Shown here: positions 1 to 8,475 of the stretch, piece by piece | Position numbering within the stretch: the first letter of the stretch is position 1 | Layout of the letters: every line of letters begins with the position of its first letter | NCBI GenBank assembly: GCA_044353905.1 | Contig: JBILBA010000014.1 | Coordinates: 1 to 29,104, forward strand | Source of the DNA: MWH-TA3 sp044353905 | Lineage (GTDB): Bacteria > Actinomycetota > Actinomycetes > Actinomycetales > Microbacteriaceae | DNA length: 29,104 nt | Reading direction: 5' to 3' | Notes under the pieces: generated by a model | Told to the model about the DNA's origin: nothing | Databases searched by the model: none | The model's input: only the letters and a program-made list of their open reading frames with translations | Made by a program: the position numbers and the translations under genes

Positions 1-755
1 AGAATATCGGAATCACCGAAGCCAACTGCCTTCTCGAAGAAAACATGCTGAAATCCCATCCGGACGCAACCTGGCTCGGATTTTTCGAAGAGGATTACGT
101 CCTTAGTCCCGAATATTTGTCCATTTCCACACAATTGATCGCGGCTGCGGAACCCCTCGACGACGTCGTGTTGGTGGCGGCTACGGGGGAAACGCTCGAT
201 CCCGATAATCGAGACATTCCGGGAGTTTTCCCGATTGGTCACTTGTGGGCTTACTTTGCCCGTGTTGCGCACGTTCACGAACGCCACGACGATATTCAGG
301 TATACCGCCAGCAATTGAGCGGAAAGTCGTACTGGGAGCGAGACAAGATTGAGCTTGCACGAATGATGGCATCGCGCGGCGTGTTTCCCGTCGGAATCGG
401 CGACGACCACCTGCGCCTCGGTCTCGTGTTCCGGTTCAACCGGATTGGTATCACGACGGGACTTTCCTACGGCGAATACATCGGCATCGAAGGCGAGCAC
501 ATGACGGACGGATCATTCGCGCGGTTCGACTTCACAGGGCCCACAACAATCCCGTTTGACAACAGCAGCGTCAATTTACCCGCGCTCGTCCCCACGCTTC
601 GGGCACAGTTTCACGCGGGATTCGCCAAGCGCCTTGCGGAACGATTTGTCATCCCGAAGTTCAGGGCAGTTTCCGCGCAGAAAAGGCTCCAGAATCTGTC
701 TCGCGGGCGCAAAGCCATTGTCCTTCTGGGACAGGCATTTCGCGCACTGTTCTAG
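1..755 (+). CDS. glycosyltransferase-like protein, 5' truncated by window edge
   Basis: The reading frame is open to the left edge, entering in frame at position 3, and stops with TAG at 753-755. The ATG at 45 is therefore probably internal. The visible part is about 250 residues. The segment GFFEEDYVLSPEYL near its start resembles the acidic metal/sugar-nucleotide region of GT-A fold glycosyltransferases, where a hydrophobic strand ends in a D/E cluster. I see no signal peptide or membrane segment. The C-terminal 60 residues are rich in Arg and Lys, which could favour membrane association. The closest family is inferred from this motif only; a sugar-modifying enzyme acting on cell-surface polymers is likely, but the substrate cannot be read. 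The gene is convergent with the DUF3117 gene. Confidence 0.5.
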   Translation, partial: NIGITEANCLLEENMLKSHPDATWLGFFEEDYVLSPEYLSISTQLIAAAEPLDDVVLVAATGETLDPDNRDIPGVFPIGHLWAYFARVAHVHERHDDIQVYRQQLSGKSYWERDKIELARMMASRGVFPVGIGDDHLRLGLVFRFNRIGITTGLSYGEYIGIEGEHMTDGSFARFDFTGPTTIPFDNSSVNLPALVPTLRAQFHAGFAKRLAERFVIPKFRAVSAQKRLQNLSRGRKAIVLLGQAFRALF

Positions 756-758
756 CTG

Positions 759-773
759 ACCGCTTAGAGCGGT
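759..773. terminator. short hairpin between convergent genes
   Basis: Perfect inverted repeat ACCGCT-TAG-AGCGGT, beginning 4 nt after the glycosyltransferase stop and ending 10 nt before the DUF3117 stop. The 6-bp stem is GC-rich but no clear T-run follows on either strand, so it may be a weak bidirectional terminator. Confidence 0.4.
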
Positions 774-782
774 GGGGTCTTG

Positions 783-953
783 CTACTTGGTGACTCCGTT
801 GAGGGCGTCGCGCAACGCAACGGCTTCCTCGTCCTTGAGGGAGAAGACAAGACGACCGCCGCCTTCAGCAGGGACCTTGACGATGATGAGGTCGCGCTTC
901 TCTCGAATCGCTTCCATGGGGCCATCCCCCGTGCGTGGCTTCATGGCGGCCAT
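783..953 (-). CDS. DUF3117 family small protein
   Basis: A 56-residue protein that begins MAAMKPRTGDGP and contains EGGGRLVFSL and DEEAVALRDAL. This matches the conserved actinobacterial DUF3117 family, whose members are about 55 residues long and share the MAAMKPRTGDGP start. AAGGAG lies 7 nt upstream of the ATG at 951-953. A second in-frame ATG at 942-944 (Met4) is less likely because of the RBS position. The function of the family is not established. It is the last gene of the minus-strand array, 60 bp after the PIG-V-like gene, and ends at the convergent hairpin at 759-773. Confidence 0.9.
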   Translation of the reverse strand: MAAMKPRTGDGPMEAIREKRDLIIVKVPAEGGGRLVFSLKDEEAVALRDALNGVTK

Positions 954-1013
954 GGCGGTACTCCTTCAGATAAGACGTTTCCTCCATTTTAGCGCGCATT
1001 TCGGCGACGAAAA

Positions 1014-2165
1014 TCACGGGGGTGTCCAATCGGAGCCTTCGACGGACCAGAACCATTTCACCCAGAAAAACTGACCGACAATTCCGAGGAATACCGTGAC
1101 CAGCGAGAGGGTGCGATTTCGCGCAATCACTCCGGCAAGCGGAAAGATCGGGATGAACAAACGGAAAATGCTGGATTGGGGGAACAAGACCATGACGAGG
1201 TAAAACACGTACGACGCAGACCAGGCGAGAGCGACGGTGCCGAGTCGTCGCGTGGCGGGAAGGAAGGCAACGATGACGGCGAGGAGCCCCAATACGCCAA
1301 TCACCCACGGAGCGGAATCCTGGAACCACCAGACGGCGGAATCCCACCAACCCGTTCCCCACGCGTGTTCGTCGTCGCCGGTGTAAGGCCTCCGCCACGC
1401 CAATTCGGTGTCGAGGTACGCGGTCTGTCGTCCCGTCGCCCACCACGCGATAGCGGGCCAGGCTAGCCCCGACAAACCGGTCAACGCGACGAGTCCGAGC
1501 AGCGGACCCCTGTCTCGTCGCCCGCGCCAGGAGACCACCGCGATAATCAGCACCGCAAGGGCGAGGGGGACACCAACAGGTCTCGTCAGCGCAGCGAGTG
1601 GGATGAACAGGGCGGCCAGTAACCAGCGCCGCTCGGCCAGCCCCACCAAGACGACAGCAAGAAACAACATTCCCAACGATTCCGCGTAACCAACCTGAAA
1701 AACCGGTGCGACGGGTGCAAAGGCAATGATGGCGAGTGCGGCCAGCGAGGCCGAATCACCGATGATGCGTCGGAAGAAACGATCCGCGACACATACGAAC
1801 GCCGCAAACGCAATCGTCGAAACGACGACGGACACGAGCGCGAAAGGCGCACCCGTCAGGGCCATTATCCCGCGAACGAGGAACGGATAAATGGGCATGA
1901 AGGCCCACGCATTTTCGCCGACACGGCCGTCGCCGTCGATTGGCAATTCTGTGGGGTATCCCGTTTCGGCGATGATTCGGTACCAGTGAGAATCCCAGAT
2001 TCTCGAGAACTCGAGCAGGTCCGGCTTCTCGGCAGTCCACGGATTTTCCGCCTGGCCATTCGCGAACCACAGCAACATTCCCGTCGACACGAGCCGTGAG
2101 GCAACGATGATTCCCGCGAGAGCGAGCCATCGCGGCACACTCCCGAGCGAGACGGCTCTGTTCAC
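1014..2165 (-). CDS. PIG-V-like membrane mannosyltransferase family protein
   Basis: A 383-residue polytopic membrane protein with about nine hydrophobic helices. The first extracytoplasmic loop carries WDSHWYRIIAETGYP followed by AFMPIYPFL. This arrangement is typical of bacterial relatives of GPI mannosyltransferase 2 (PIG-V), which use polyprenyl-phosphate sugars outside the membrane; the acidic residue in WDSHWY would be the expected catalytic position. I place the start at the GTG at 2163-2165, two bases beyond the gltA stop. The open frame continues upstream to 2273, but that would overlap gltA by more than 100 nt. No strong ribosome binding site is visible, so translation probably depends on coupling to gltA. 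The acceptor molecule is unknown. Confidence 0.7.
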   Translation of the reverse strand: MNRAVSLGSVPRWLALAGIIVASRLVSTGMLLWFANGQAENPWTAEKPDLLEFSRIWDSHWYRIIAETGYPTELPIDGDGRVGENAWAFMPIYPFLVRGIMALTGAPFALVSVVVSTIAFAAFVCVADRFFRRIIGDSASLAALAIIAFAPVAPVFQVGYAESLGMLFLAVVLVGLAERRWLLAALFIPLAALTRPVGVPLALAVLIIAVVSWRGRRDRGPLLGLVALTGLSGLAWPAIAWWATGRQTAYLDTELAWRRPYTGDDEHAWGTGWWDSAVWWFQDSAPWVIGVLGLLAVIVAFLPATRRLGTVALAWSASYVFYLVMVLFPQSSIFRLFIPIFPLAGVIARNRTLSLVTVFLGIVGQFFWVKWFWSVEGSDWTPP

Positions 2166-2167
2166 CG

Positions 2168-3457
2168 CTAGCGCGTGGGGAACGGGCGTGCCGACGGACC
2201 GGTGTAGACCTGCTGCGGACGACCGATTTTGGTTGCGGGATCCTGACGGGCCTCGCGCCAGTGCGCGATCCAACCAGGAAGGCGACCGATGGCGAACAGC
2301 ACGGTGAACATGCGCGTCGGGAAACCCATCGCCTTGTAAATGACTCCGGTGTAGAAGTCGACGTTGGGGTACAACTGTCGTTCTTGGAAGTACGGGTCGG
2401 CCAGCGCGATTTGCTCGAGTTCCTTGGCGATGTCGAGAAGAGGGTCGGTCACACCGAGCTGGTCAAGAATCGCGTCGGCGCTCTCTTTGACGAGACGCGC
2501 ACGCGGGTCGTAGTTCTTGTACACGCGGTGTCCAAATCCCATGAGCTTGATTTGCTCATCGCGGTTTTTGACTCGCTCCACAAACTTGGCAACGCCGTCG
2601 CCTGAATCTCGAATCTTTCCGAGCATCGACAGGACGGCTTCGTTCGCACCTCCGTGCAGCGGACCACTGAGGGCGCTGATTCCGGCCGAGATAGACGAGA
2701 AGATTGTGGCATCGGTCGACCCGACCAACCGAACCGTCGATGTCGATGCGTTCTGTTCGTGGTCTGCGTGCAAGATGAGCAAACGATCGAGTGCCTTCGC
2801 GAGTAGCGGATTCACCTCGTAGGGCTCGGCCATGAGACCAAAGTTCAGTCGCAAGAAATTGTCCACGAACGACAGCGAGTTGTCGGGGTACAAGAACGCT
2901 TGACCGATCGACTTCTTGTGGGCGTAGGCCGCAATCACGGGAAGCTTGGCGAGAAGACGCTTGGTGGACAAATCGATTTGTTCTTCGTCGTGAACGTTGA
3001 GCGAGTCGCCGTAATAGGTTCCGAGAGCACCGACGGCACTCGACAAAACACTCATCGGGTGGGCGTTGTGGGGAAGTGCGTCGAAGAATCGCTTGAGGTC
3101 TTCGTGCAACAGCGTGTGGTGACGAATCTCGTCGTCGAACGCCGACAGTTCCGCGGGGGTTGGCAGTTCACCGTAAATGAGCAGATAGGCGACCTCAATG
3201 AACGTCGAATTCTTGGCGACATCTTCGATGTCATACCCGCGATACCGAAGGATTCCCTTATCGCCATCGATAAACGTAATCGCGCTTTCGGTGGGTGCCG
3301 TGTTGACGAAACCGCGGTCAAACGTGTTCAATCCCGTCTTCTTCTGCAGCGATGCGATGTCGATCGCGTCCGGGCCGTCGACGGTTGTGACAATCGGGAA
3401 TTCCGCCGAACCGCCGGGGTATTCCAGGCGTGCGGTGGGTTTGTTCTCGTCGGTCAC
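2168..3457 (-). CDS. gltA: citrate synthase
   Basis: A 429-residue type II citrate synthase, which condenses oxaloacetate and acetyl-CoA at the entry to the TCA cycle. The catalytic residues are all in place: His268 in GPLHGGANEA, His310 in MGFGHRVYKNYDPRA and Asp367 in VDFYTGVIYKAMG. The N-terminal beta domain (FDRGFVNTAPTESAITFIDG) is present and the length is normal. The start is GTG with GAGGAG just upstream. The gene lies 84 bp downstream of fdxA on the same strand, and the PIG-V-like gene follows after 2 bp. Its position after ilvE and fdxA links carbon entry into the TCA cycle with amino-acid synthesis. Confidence 0.96.
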   Translation of the reverse strand: MTDENKPTARLEYPGGSAEFPIVTTVDGPDAIDIASLQKKTGLNTFDRGFVNTAPTESAITFIDGDKGILRYRGYDIEDVAKNSTFIEVAYLLIYGELPTPAELSAFDDEIRHHTLLHEDLKRFFDALPHNAHPMSVLSSAVGALGTYYGDSLNVHDEEQIDLSTKRLLAKLPVIAAYAHKKSIGQAFLYPDNSLSFVDNFLRLNFGLMAEPYEVNPLLAKALDRLLILHADHEQNASTSTVRLVGSTDATIFSSISAGISALSGPLHGGANEAVLSMLGKIRDSGDGVAKFVERVKNRDEQIKLMGFGHRVYKNYDPRARLVKESADAILDQLGVTDPLLDIAKELEQIALADPYFQERQLYPNVDFYTGVIYKAMGFPTRMFTVLFAIGRLPGWIAHWREARQDPATKIGRPQQVYTGPSARPFPTR

Positions 3458-3541
3458 GGGCTCTCCTCGCAGATGTTCACGCTGGTGTCCAGCCTAGAAC
3501 ACGCCAGAGAACGCGATGACCCGTGTCGCGAGGTCACCGCA

Positions 3542-3859
3542 TTAACCCTGAGGGGGTAACGCGACGATGATCTCGTGGTCACCCGGAATCGGGCCACTCT
3601 TGGACGCTCCGCCCGGACTTCCGATTTCCTTAAAGAAATCGACATTCGCACGGTAGTAATCGCTCCACTTTTCAGGGAGGTCGTCCTCGTAATAAATCGC
3701 TTCGACGGGGCACACGGGTTCACACGCACCACAGTCAACACACTCGTCGGGGTGGATGTACAGCATGCGATCGCCCTCATAAATGCAGTCGACGGGACAT
3801 TCGTCGATGCATGCGCGATCCTTCAGATCAACACACGGAAGTGCGATTACATATGTCAT
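3542..3859 (-). CDS. fdxA: seven-iron ferredoxin FdxA
   Basis: A 105-residue ferredoxin of the actinobacterial FdxA type. The cysteines are Cys9, Cys17, Cys21 and Cys25 in the first half, and Cys40, Cys43, Cys46 and Cys50 in the pattern CxxCxxCxxxCP. This is the usual arrangement for one [3Fe-4S] and one [4Fe-4S] cluster, Cys21 usually being free in such proteins. The protein is a soluble low-potential electron carrier. GGGAGG lies 7 nt before the ATG. The gene is 27 bp after the small membrane protein gene and 84 bp before gltA, all on the minus strand. In many actinobacteria fdxA precedes a succinyl-diaminopimelate aminotransferase gene; here gltA takes that place. Confidence 0.95.
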   Translation of the reverse strand: MTYVIALPCVDLKDRACIDECPVDCIYEGDRMLYIHPDECVDCGACEPVCPVEAIYYEDDLPEKWSDYYRANVDFFKEIGSPGGASKSGPIPGDHEIIVALPPQG

Positions 3860-3886
3860 GCGGTGCCTCCCCCAATCCCTTCAATT

Positions 3887-4234
3887 CTACCGAGCGCTGT
3901 TGCTCGGAATGTGCGGCCAGGCGCTGGCGAGTCCACACAATAGCGATGCGCCAATCACCCATGCATTGCCCGCATCGTTTGCGGCGATGAGAACGCTTCC
4001 GCCGATCGAGCGCTGCGCCAAAATCAGGACCGTCACGAGCAATCCGAGGGACCCAGCGACCGCGACAAGGCGGTCGTCCGTCAGTAATCGCAGCGAAACC
4101 AGGAACGCGGCAACGACACACAGCCCGGCGGCCAAGACCCACGGGAACGATTCGCCGTGAACAACGGTCACGACGACCGCGATTATTGCACCGCCCAGAA
4201 ACGTCTGAATTACTCGGAGGATGCGATTAGCCAT
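3887..4234 (-). CDS. small integral membrane protein (DUF6113-like)
   Basis: A 115-residue protein with four hydrophobic segments, at about residues 8-24, 32-47, 58-74 and 81-103, and short loops. Its ATG overlaps the ilvE stop by 8 nt (ATGGCTAA), which indicates translational coupling to ilvE. Small four-helix proteins of this kind next to fdxA are frequent in actinobacteria and are often labelled DUF6113; I make that assignment from size, topology and context only. No catalytic motif is visible and the role is unknown. Confidence 0.65.
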   Translation of the reverse strand: MANRILRVIQTFLGGAIIAVVVTVVHGESFPWVLAAGLCVVAAFLVSLRLLTDDRLVAVAGSLGLLVTVLILAQRSIGGSVLIAANDAGNAWVIGASLLCGLASAWPHIPSNSAR

Positions 4235-5315
4235 CGAGGCGATACATCCAGCCGTGGGTGTCCTCGCTGCGCCCGTACTGAATGTCGGCGAGTGCCGCGC
4301 GAAGCGACAGCGTCAATTCGCCCGGGACGGCGTCGGCCGATCCAATCGTGAAGTCCTTTGCCTTGATCTGGCCAATCGGTGTCACCATCGCGGCCGTCCC
4401 ACACGCGAATGCTTCGACAATCTCGCCGCTCTCGGCCCCGTCACGCCATTCCTGAATTGTGACCGGGCGACGGGTGACCTTGTGCCCGAGTTCCTCCGCC
4501 AAAACCAATACCGAATCCCGCGTGATGCCGGGAAGAATCGAATCGGACAACGGCGTGACGAGTGAGCCGTCTTTGTAGACAAGCACGATGTTCATGCCAC
4601 CGAGCTCTTCGATGAACGTGTTCGTTGTCGAATCGAGGAAGAGCACCTGCTGACATCCGTTGGCGTAAGCCTCGTTCTGCGCGATGAGCGAGGCAGCGTA
4701 ATTTCCACCCGTTTTTGCGGCACCCGTTCCCCCCTTGCCTGCGCGGGAGTAGTTCTCGGAAAGCCAAATGTCGACGGGGGCGACACCGCCCTTGAAGTAC
4801 GGTCCAGCAGGACCCGCAATGACATAGAACGCGATTTTCTTCGCGGGCCGAACGCCGAGGAACGCTTCCTTGCCGAACATGAAAGGGCGAAGGTAGAGGC
4901 TCGTGTCGGGCTCCGACGGAACCCAATCGCCGTCAACCGAAATGAGTGCTTTGAGGCTCTCGAGGAAGTATTCGACGGGAAGTTCCGGCAACGACATTCG
5001 AACGGCACTCGCCTGGAAACGACGTGCGTTGGCATCGGGCCGGAACGTCCAAATGCTGCCGTCCGCGTGACGGTAGGCCTTGAGTCCTTCAAATATCTCT
5101 TGGCCATAGTGCAACACTGCGGCGGCGGGATCGAGTTCAATCGGACCATACGGTTGAATGCGCGGACGGTGCCACCCGCCATTTTCGCTCCAACAAATAT
5201 CGACCATGTGGTCGGTCATAAAGTCACAGAAACCGGGGTTCGCGAGAATCGCATCGCGTTCGGCTACACCCTTGGCCTGAAGGTTGAGATGGCGGTGGAA
5301 TTCGAGCGACGTCAT
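4227..5315 (-). CDS. ilvE: branched-chain amino-acid aminotransferase
   Basis: A 362-residue fold-type IV PLP aminotransferase that performs the last step of isoleucine, valine and leucine synthesis (2-oxo acid plus glutamate). The PLP lysine is Lys201 in GTGAAKTGGNYA. Other family signatures are GQEIFEGLKAYR (residues 71-82), SLYLRPFMFG (139-148) and the cofactor-contacting EELGGMN (236-242). Length and motif spacing fit the actinobacterial/mammalian BCAT type. The stop overlaps the next gene. There is no RBS before the ATG, but TAGGCT sits 7 nt upstream, so the gene may also have its own leaderless promoter within the larger array. Confidence 0.95.
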   Translation of the reverse strand: MTSLEFHRHLNLQAKGVAERDAILANPGFCDFMTDHMVDICWSENGGWHRPRIQPYGPIELDPAAAVLHYGQEIFEGLKAYRHADGSIWTFRPDANARRFQASAVRMSLPELPVEYFLESLKALISVDGDWVPSEPDTSLYLRPFMFGKEAFLGVRPAKKIAFYVIAGPAGPYFKGGVAPVDIWLSENYSRAGKGGTGAAKTGGNYAASLIAQNEAYANGCQQVLFLDSTTNTFIEELGGMNIVLVYKDGSLVTPLSDSILPGITRDSVLVLAEELGHKVTRRPVTIQEWRDGAESGEIVEAFACGTAAMVTPIGQIKAKDFTIGSADAVPGELTLSLRAALADIQYGRSEDTHGWMYRLDG

Positions 5316-5328
5316 GGAAACTAGCCTA
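5316..5328 (-). promoter_or_regulatory. candidate -10 element for ilvE, leaderless start
   Basis: On the minus strand TAGGCT (5323-5328) is followed by seven bases and then the ilvE ATG. No purine-rich ribosome site is present. This geometry suits a transcript that begins at or next to the start codon. The -35 region, which falls over the leuB stop, is not recognisable. Confidence 0.4.
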
Positions 5329-5348
5329 TCAACGGACGAATGACGGCT

Positions 5349-6398
5349 CTACGCCGAAAGAAGCCCGACGATGGCGTCGCCAACCTCGGTCGTGCTGCGC
5401 TGAACATTTCCTCTGGACGCGAGGTCCGCGAGAGCTGCGGCGTGAATGGCAGCGGCCTTGGCGGGGAATCCATTGTGTTCGAGCAACAGCGCGGCAGACA
5501 TGATTGCCGCGGTCGGATCGGCTTTCTGTTGGCCCGCGATATCCGGTGCAGAGCCGTGGACCGGCTCAAACATGCTGGGGAACGTTTTATCGGGGTTGAG
5601 GTTCCCGCTCGCAGCAAGACCGATTCCGCCGCCGATTGCTCCGGCGAGGTCGGTGAGGATATCCCCAAACAGATTGTCCGTCACGATGACGTCAAACCGC
5701 GACGGATTGGTAACGAGGAAAATCGTCGCAGCATCGACGTGAAGATAGTCGACCGAAACAGCGGGGAATTCCGCGGCAACGGCATTGACCGTGCGTTGCC
5801 AGAGCGAACCGGCGAACATCAACACGTTGGTCTTGTGGACGAGAGTGAGGCGCTTGTCACGCTGCAGCGCGGTCGCGAAGGCAAAGCGAACCACTCGCTC
5901 GACTCCGTGAGCAGTGTTGACCGAGGACTCGGTTGCGATTTCGAATGGAGTTCCCTGGCGGATTACGCCGCCGTTGCCGACGTAGGGGCCCTCGGTTCCT
6001 TCGCGGACGATCACAAAATCCACGTCACCGGGATTGCTCAGCGGGCTCACGACCCCGGGGAAAAGGGTTGTCGGCCGATAGTTCACGTACTGATCGAAGG
6101 CAAATCGCATCTTCAACAACAAGCCGCGCTCGATGATTCCGCCCGCTAATCGAGCATCGCTGGGGTCACCGCCGATGGCACCAAACAAAATCGCCTCGTG
6201 CTTCGCCAATGATGCGAGGGTTTCGTCCGACAAGATCTCGCCCGTCGACAGGAAGTGAGTTGCTCCCATGATGTATTCGGTCGCACGGACTTCAGCATCC
6301 GCTCCGACCGCCGCACGCAGCACCTTGAGTGCTTCGGCGGTGACCTCTGGGCCAATACCGTCACCGGGGATAACGGCAATATCGAGTACGCGTGACAT
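5349..6398 (-). CDS. leuB: 3-isopropylmalate dehydrogenase
   Basis: A 349-residue NAD-dependent decarboxylating dehydrogenase that converts 3-isopropylmalate to 2-oxo-isocaproate in leucine synthesis. Family marks are IPGDGIGPEVTAEAL at the N terminus, FVIVREGTEGPYVG, the catalytic lysine region LVHKTNVLMF, the metal-binding DVIVTDNLFGDILTDLAGAIGG and the NAD-binding EPVHGSAPDIAGQ. AAGGA precedes the ATG. It lies 9 bp after serA and 33 bp before ilvE. The upstream leucine genes leuA, leuC and leuD are absent from the window and are probably elsewhere in the genome. Confidence 0.96.
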   Translation of the reverse strand: MSRVLDIAVIPGDGIGPEVTAEALKVLRAAVGADAEVRATEYIMGATHFLSTGEILSDETLASLAKHEAILFGAIGGDPSDARLAGGIIERGLLLKMRFAFDQYVNYRPTTLFPGVVSPLSNPGDVDFVIVREGTEGPYVGNGGVIRQGTPFEIATESSVNTAHGVERVVRFAFATALQRDKRLTLVHKTNVLMFAGSLWQRTVNAVAAEFPAVSVDYLHVDAATIFLVTNPSRFDVIVTDNLFGDILTDLAGAIGGGIGLAASGNLNPDKTFPSMFEPVHGSAPDIAGQQKADPTAAIMSAALLLEHNGFPAKAAAIHAAALADLASRGNVQRSTTEVGDAIVGLLSA

Positions 6399-6407
6399 CG
6401 TGTTTCC

Positions 6408-8000
6408 TTAGAGTTCCAAAACTTCAATGGCTTTCATGACCGAGGCGTCGATCTCTGTGGCAACTTTAGCGAGTACCGCGTCGTCGACACGGGAATCGAC
6501 CGTGAGGATGCTCAGTGCACTTCCACCGCGTTGCTGACGGGCGATTTGCATTCCGGCGATGTTCACGTTCGCCTCACCGAACTCGCGACCGTAGACCGCG
6601 ACGATTCCGGGACGGTCTGTGTAGAGCATCACGATGAAGTGCTGGGCCATGGGGACCTCGACCTCGAAATCGTTGATGCTCACGATTTTTTGGGCTTGGC
6701 GCTGTCCGGTCAAGGTTCCAGCGACCGAAATCTGAGAGCCATCAACGAGTGTTCCGCGGATCGTGAGCACGTTCCGATATTCGTCGCTCACGGTTTCCGT
6801 CACGAGCCGAACGGATACGCCGCGCTGCTCGGCGAGAAGTGGCGCATTGACGTAACTGACGTGCTCGGACGAAATCGCGCTGAAGATTCCCTTGAGTGCC
6901 GCAAGTTTGAGAACCGACACATCAAATTGTGCGATCTCTCCGCGCACCTCGACATCAATCGCGACAATCGCGTGGCTCGCGAGCCCGGCAAAGACCTGGC
7001 CCAACTTTTCCATCAGGGAAAGTCCCGGTCGCACACTTTCGTCAATCGCTCCGCCCGCAACGTTGACCGCGTCGGGGACCAGTTCGCCGTCCAGGGCCAG
7101 ACGCACAGATTTTGCGACGGACACCCCAGCTTTTTCTTGGGCCTCGTCGGTCGACGCGCCAAGGTGCGGGGTCAACTGGATGTTTGCGAGTCCGAGCAGT
7201 GGTGAATCTGTCGGAGGCTCGTTGACAAAGACGTCAAGGCCGGCCGCCGCGATTTGCTTGGTCGACAGTGCATCGAACAGAGCCGATTCGTCAATGATTC
7301 CGCCGCGACTCGCGTTCACGATTCGCAGTGTTGATTTGGCCTTCGCAAACTGTGCTGCACCAATCAGTCCCGTCGTCTCGGCGGTCTTGGGGATGTGAAT
7401 GGTGATGAAGTCCGCGCGTTCCATCAACGCATCGAGTTCCACCATCTGGACACCGAGTTGCTGTGCGCGTGCCGGAGGCACGAACGGGTCGTAGGCGATG
7501 AGAGTCACCCCGAAACCCGACAGGCGTTCGGCGACGAGGGCACCGATGCGCCCGAGCCCGACGATTCCTACTGTCTTGTCGAAGAACTCGACTCCCGTGA
7601 ACTGTGAACGCTTCCACTGACCGGCTTTCGTCGACGCGTTGGCGTCCGGAATGAACCGAGCGAGCGAGAGCAAATGGCCGATCGCGAGTTCCGCCGCCGA
7701 GATAACGTTCGAGGTCGGGGCGTTGACCACCATGATTCCTGCGGCGGTCGCCGCTTTGATGTCGACATTGTCGAGCCCGACACCCGCACGGGCGATGACG
7801 ACAAGTTCGCTACCCGCGGCGATGACTTCCGCATCAACCGATGTCGCGCTGCGCACAAGAAGCGCTTTCGCGCCGGGCAGGGCCGCGAGAAGTTCCGCGC
7901 GATTCGTTCCGTCGATGTTCCGAACGTCAAAGTCGGATCCCAGCGCATTGACAGTCACTGGCGAGAGCTCTTCGGCAATCAACACGATCGGCTTGGCCAC
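6408..8000 (-). CDS. serA: D-3-phosphoglycerate dehydrogenase, type I with ASB and ACT domains
   Basis: The first enzyme of serine synthesis, oxidising 3-phosphoglycerate with NAD. I choose the GTG at 7998-8000, preceded by AAGGA, giving 530 residues; the frame runs upstream to 8066, but the added residues do not look like protein from this family. The dinucleotide motif is GLGRIG (148-153). The catalytic trio are Arg232 in NASRGGIIDE, Glu261 in VNEPP and His279 in TPHLGAS, matching the spacing known for mycobacterial SerA. The C terminus carries an allosteric substrate-binding region and an ACT domain (from about residue 453), the usual site of serine feedback. It lies 103 bp downstream of a small membrane gene and 9 bp before leuB. 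Confidence 0.95.
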   Translation of the reverse strand: MAKPIVLIAEELSPVTVNALGSDFDVRNIDGTNRAELLAALPGAKALLVRSATSVDAEVIAAGSELVVIARAGVGLDNVDIKAATAAGIMVVNAPTSNVISAAELAIGHLLSLARFIPDANASTKAGQWKRSQFTGVEFFDKTVGIVGLGRIGALVAERLSGFGVTLIAYDPFVPPARAQQLGVQMVELDALMERADFITIHIPKTAETTGLIGAAQFAKAKSTLRIVNASRGGIIDESALFDALSTKQIAAAGLDVFVNEPPTDSPLLGLANIQLTPHLGASTDEAQEKAGVSVAKSVRLALDGELVPDAVNVAGGAIDESVRPGLSLMEKLGQVFAGLASHAIVAIDVEVRGEIAQFDVSVLKLAALKGIFSAISSEHVSYVNAPLLAEQRGVSVRLVTETVSDEYRNVLTIRGTLVDGSQISVAGTLTGQRQAQKIVSINDFEVEVPMAQHFIVMLYTDRPGIVAVYGREFGEANVNIAGMQIARQQRGGSALSILTVDSRVDDAVLAKVATEIDASVMKAIEVLEL

Positions 8001-8083
8001 GGTGGTCCTTTTCGGTGCCGGGCGGCGCGTGAGGGCGACCGCGATTGAACAAGGTCTACCACGCACGCGGGGGCAGCGATTTC

Positions 8084-8089
8084 AGTCTA
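8084..8089 (-). promoter_or_regulatory. possible -10 element for serA
   Basis: TAGACT on the minus strand, 83 nt before the serA GTG, in the only sizeable gap (103 bp) between ilvC and ilvE. No good -35 accompanies it. Weak evidence for an internal promoter. Confidence 0.25.
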
Positions 8090-8103
8090 GTGCGAGGCGC
8101 GTT

Positions 8104-8475
8104 TCAGCCGTTGACGAGGAAGTCGATCACGAGCCGCAATTCGATGTCTTTCTCGAACGCAAGAATCGACAGCGCGGTTGCGTTGACCGCCGCGAAACCA
8201 ACCGTGAACAACAGCGCCATGGAACCCGCGCCGCGCTTCCAGCCGACGATGCCCGCCCCCAGAAAAGTGAGTGCGGGAAGTGAAACTCCCGCAATCAACA
8301 ACACCCACAGCACCGCGTCTACCGAAGCACCGAATTGGGTTTCGAAATAGGAAGGAAGGTTGAGCAGATTCCCGAGGGCCGTCCAGAACGGGTAGGCGAA
8401 GAGGAACCCCGCGACGACGAGCACCGCAAGGCGCCCGACCACGCTCGGCCGGTTGTCCTCGTCGATTTCGTTCAC
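8104..8475 (-). CDS. small membrane protein of unknown function
   Basis: A 123-residue protein with three or four hydrophobic segments, at about residues 14-34, 52-78 and 83-106. I set the start at GTG 8473-8475 (VNEIDEDNRP), which overlaps the stop of the preceding gene as GTGA. The frame extends upstream to 8589, but that would lie inside the preceding gene and adds an Arg/Ser-rich stretch typical of out-of-frame sequence. I do not recognise a family. The GTGA overlap shows it is co-translated with the gene at 8472-8795, and the two may form one membrane unit. Confidence 0.6.
   Translation of the reverse strand: MNEIDEDNRPSVVGRLAVLVVAGFLFAYPFWTALGNLLNLPSYFETQFGASVDAVLWVLLIAGVSLPALTFLGAGIVGWKRGAGSMALLFTVGFAAVNATALSILAFEKDIELRLVIDFLVNG

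Noticed and set aside
865..1446. 193-codon minus-strand frame spanning the DUF3117 gene and the PIG-V-like gene
   Set aside because: Overlaps two better-supported genes in another frame and has no ribosome site.
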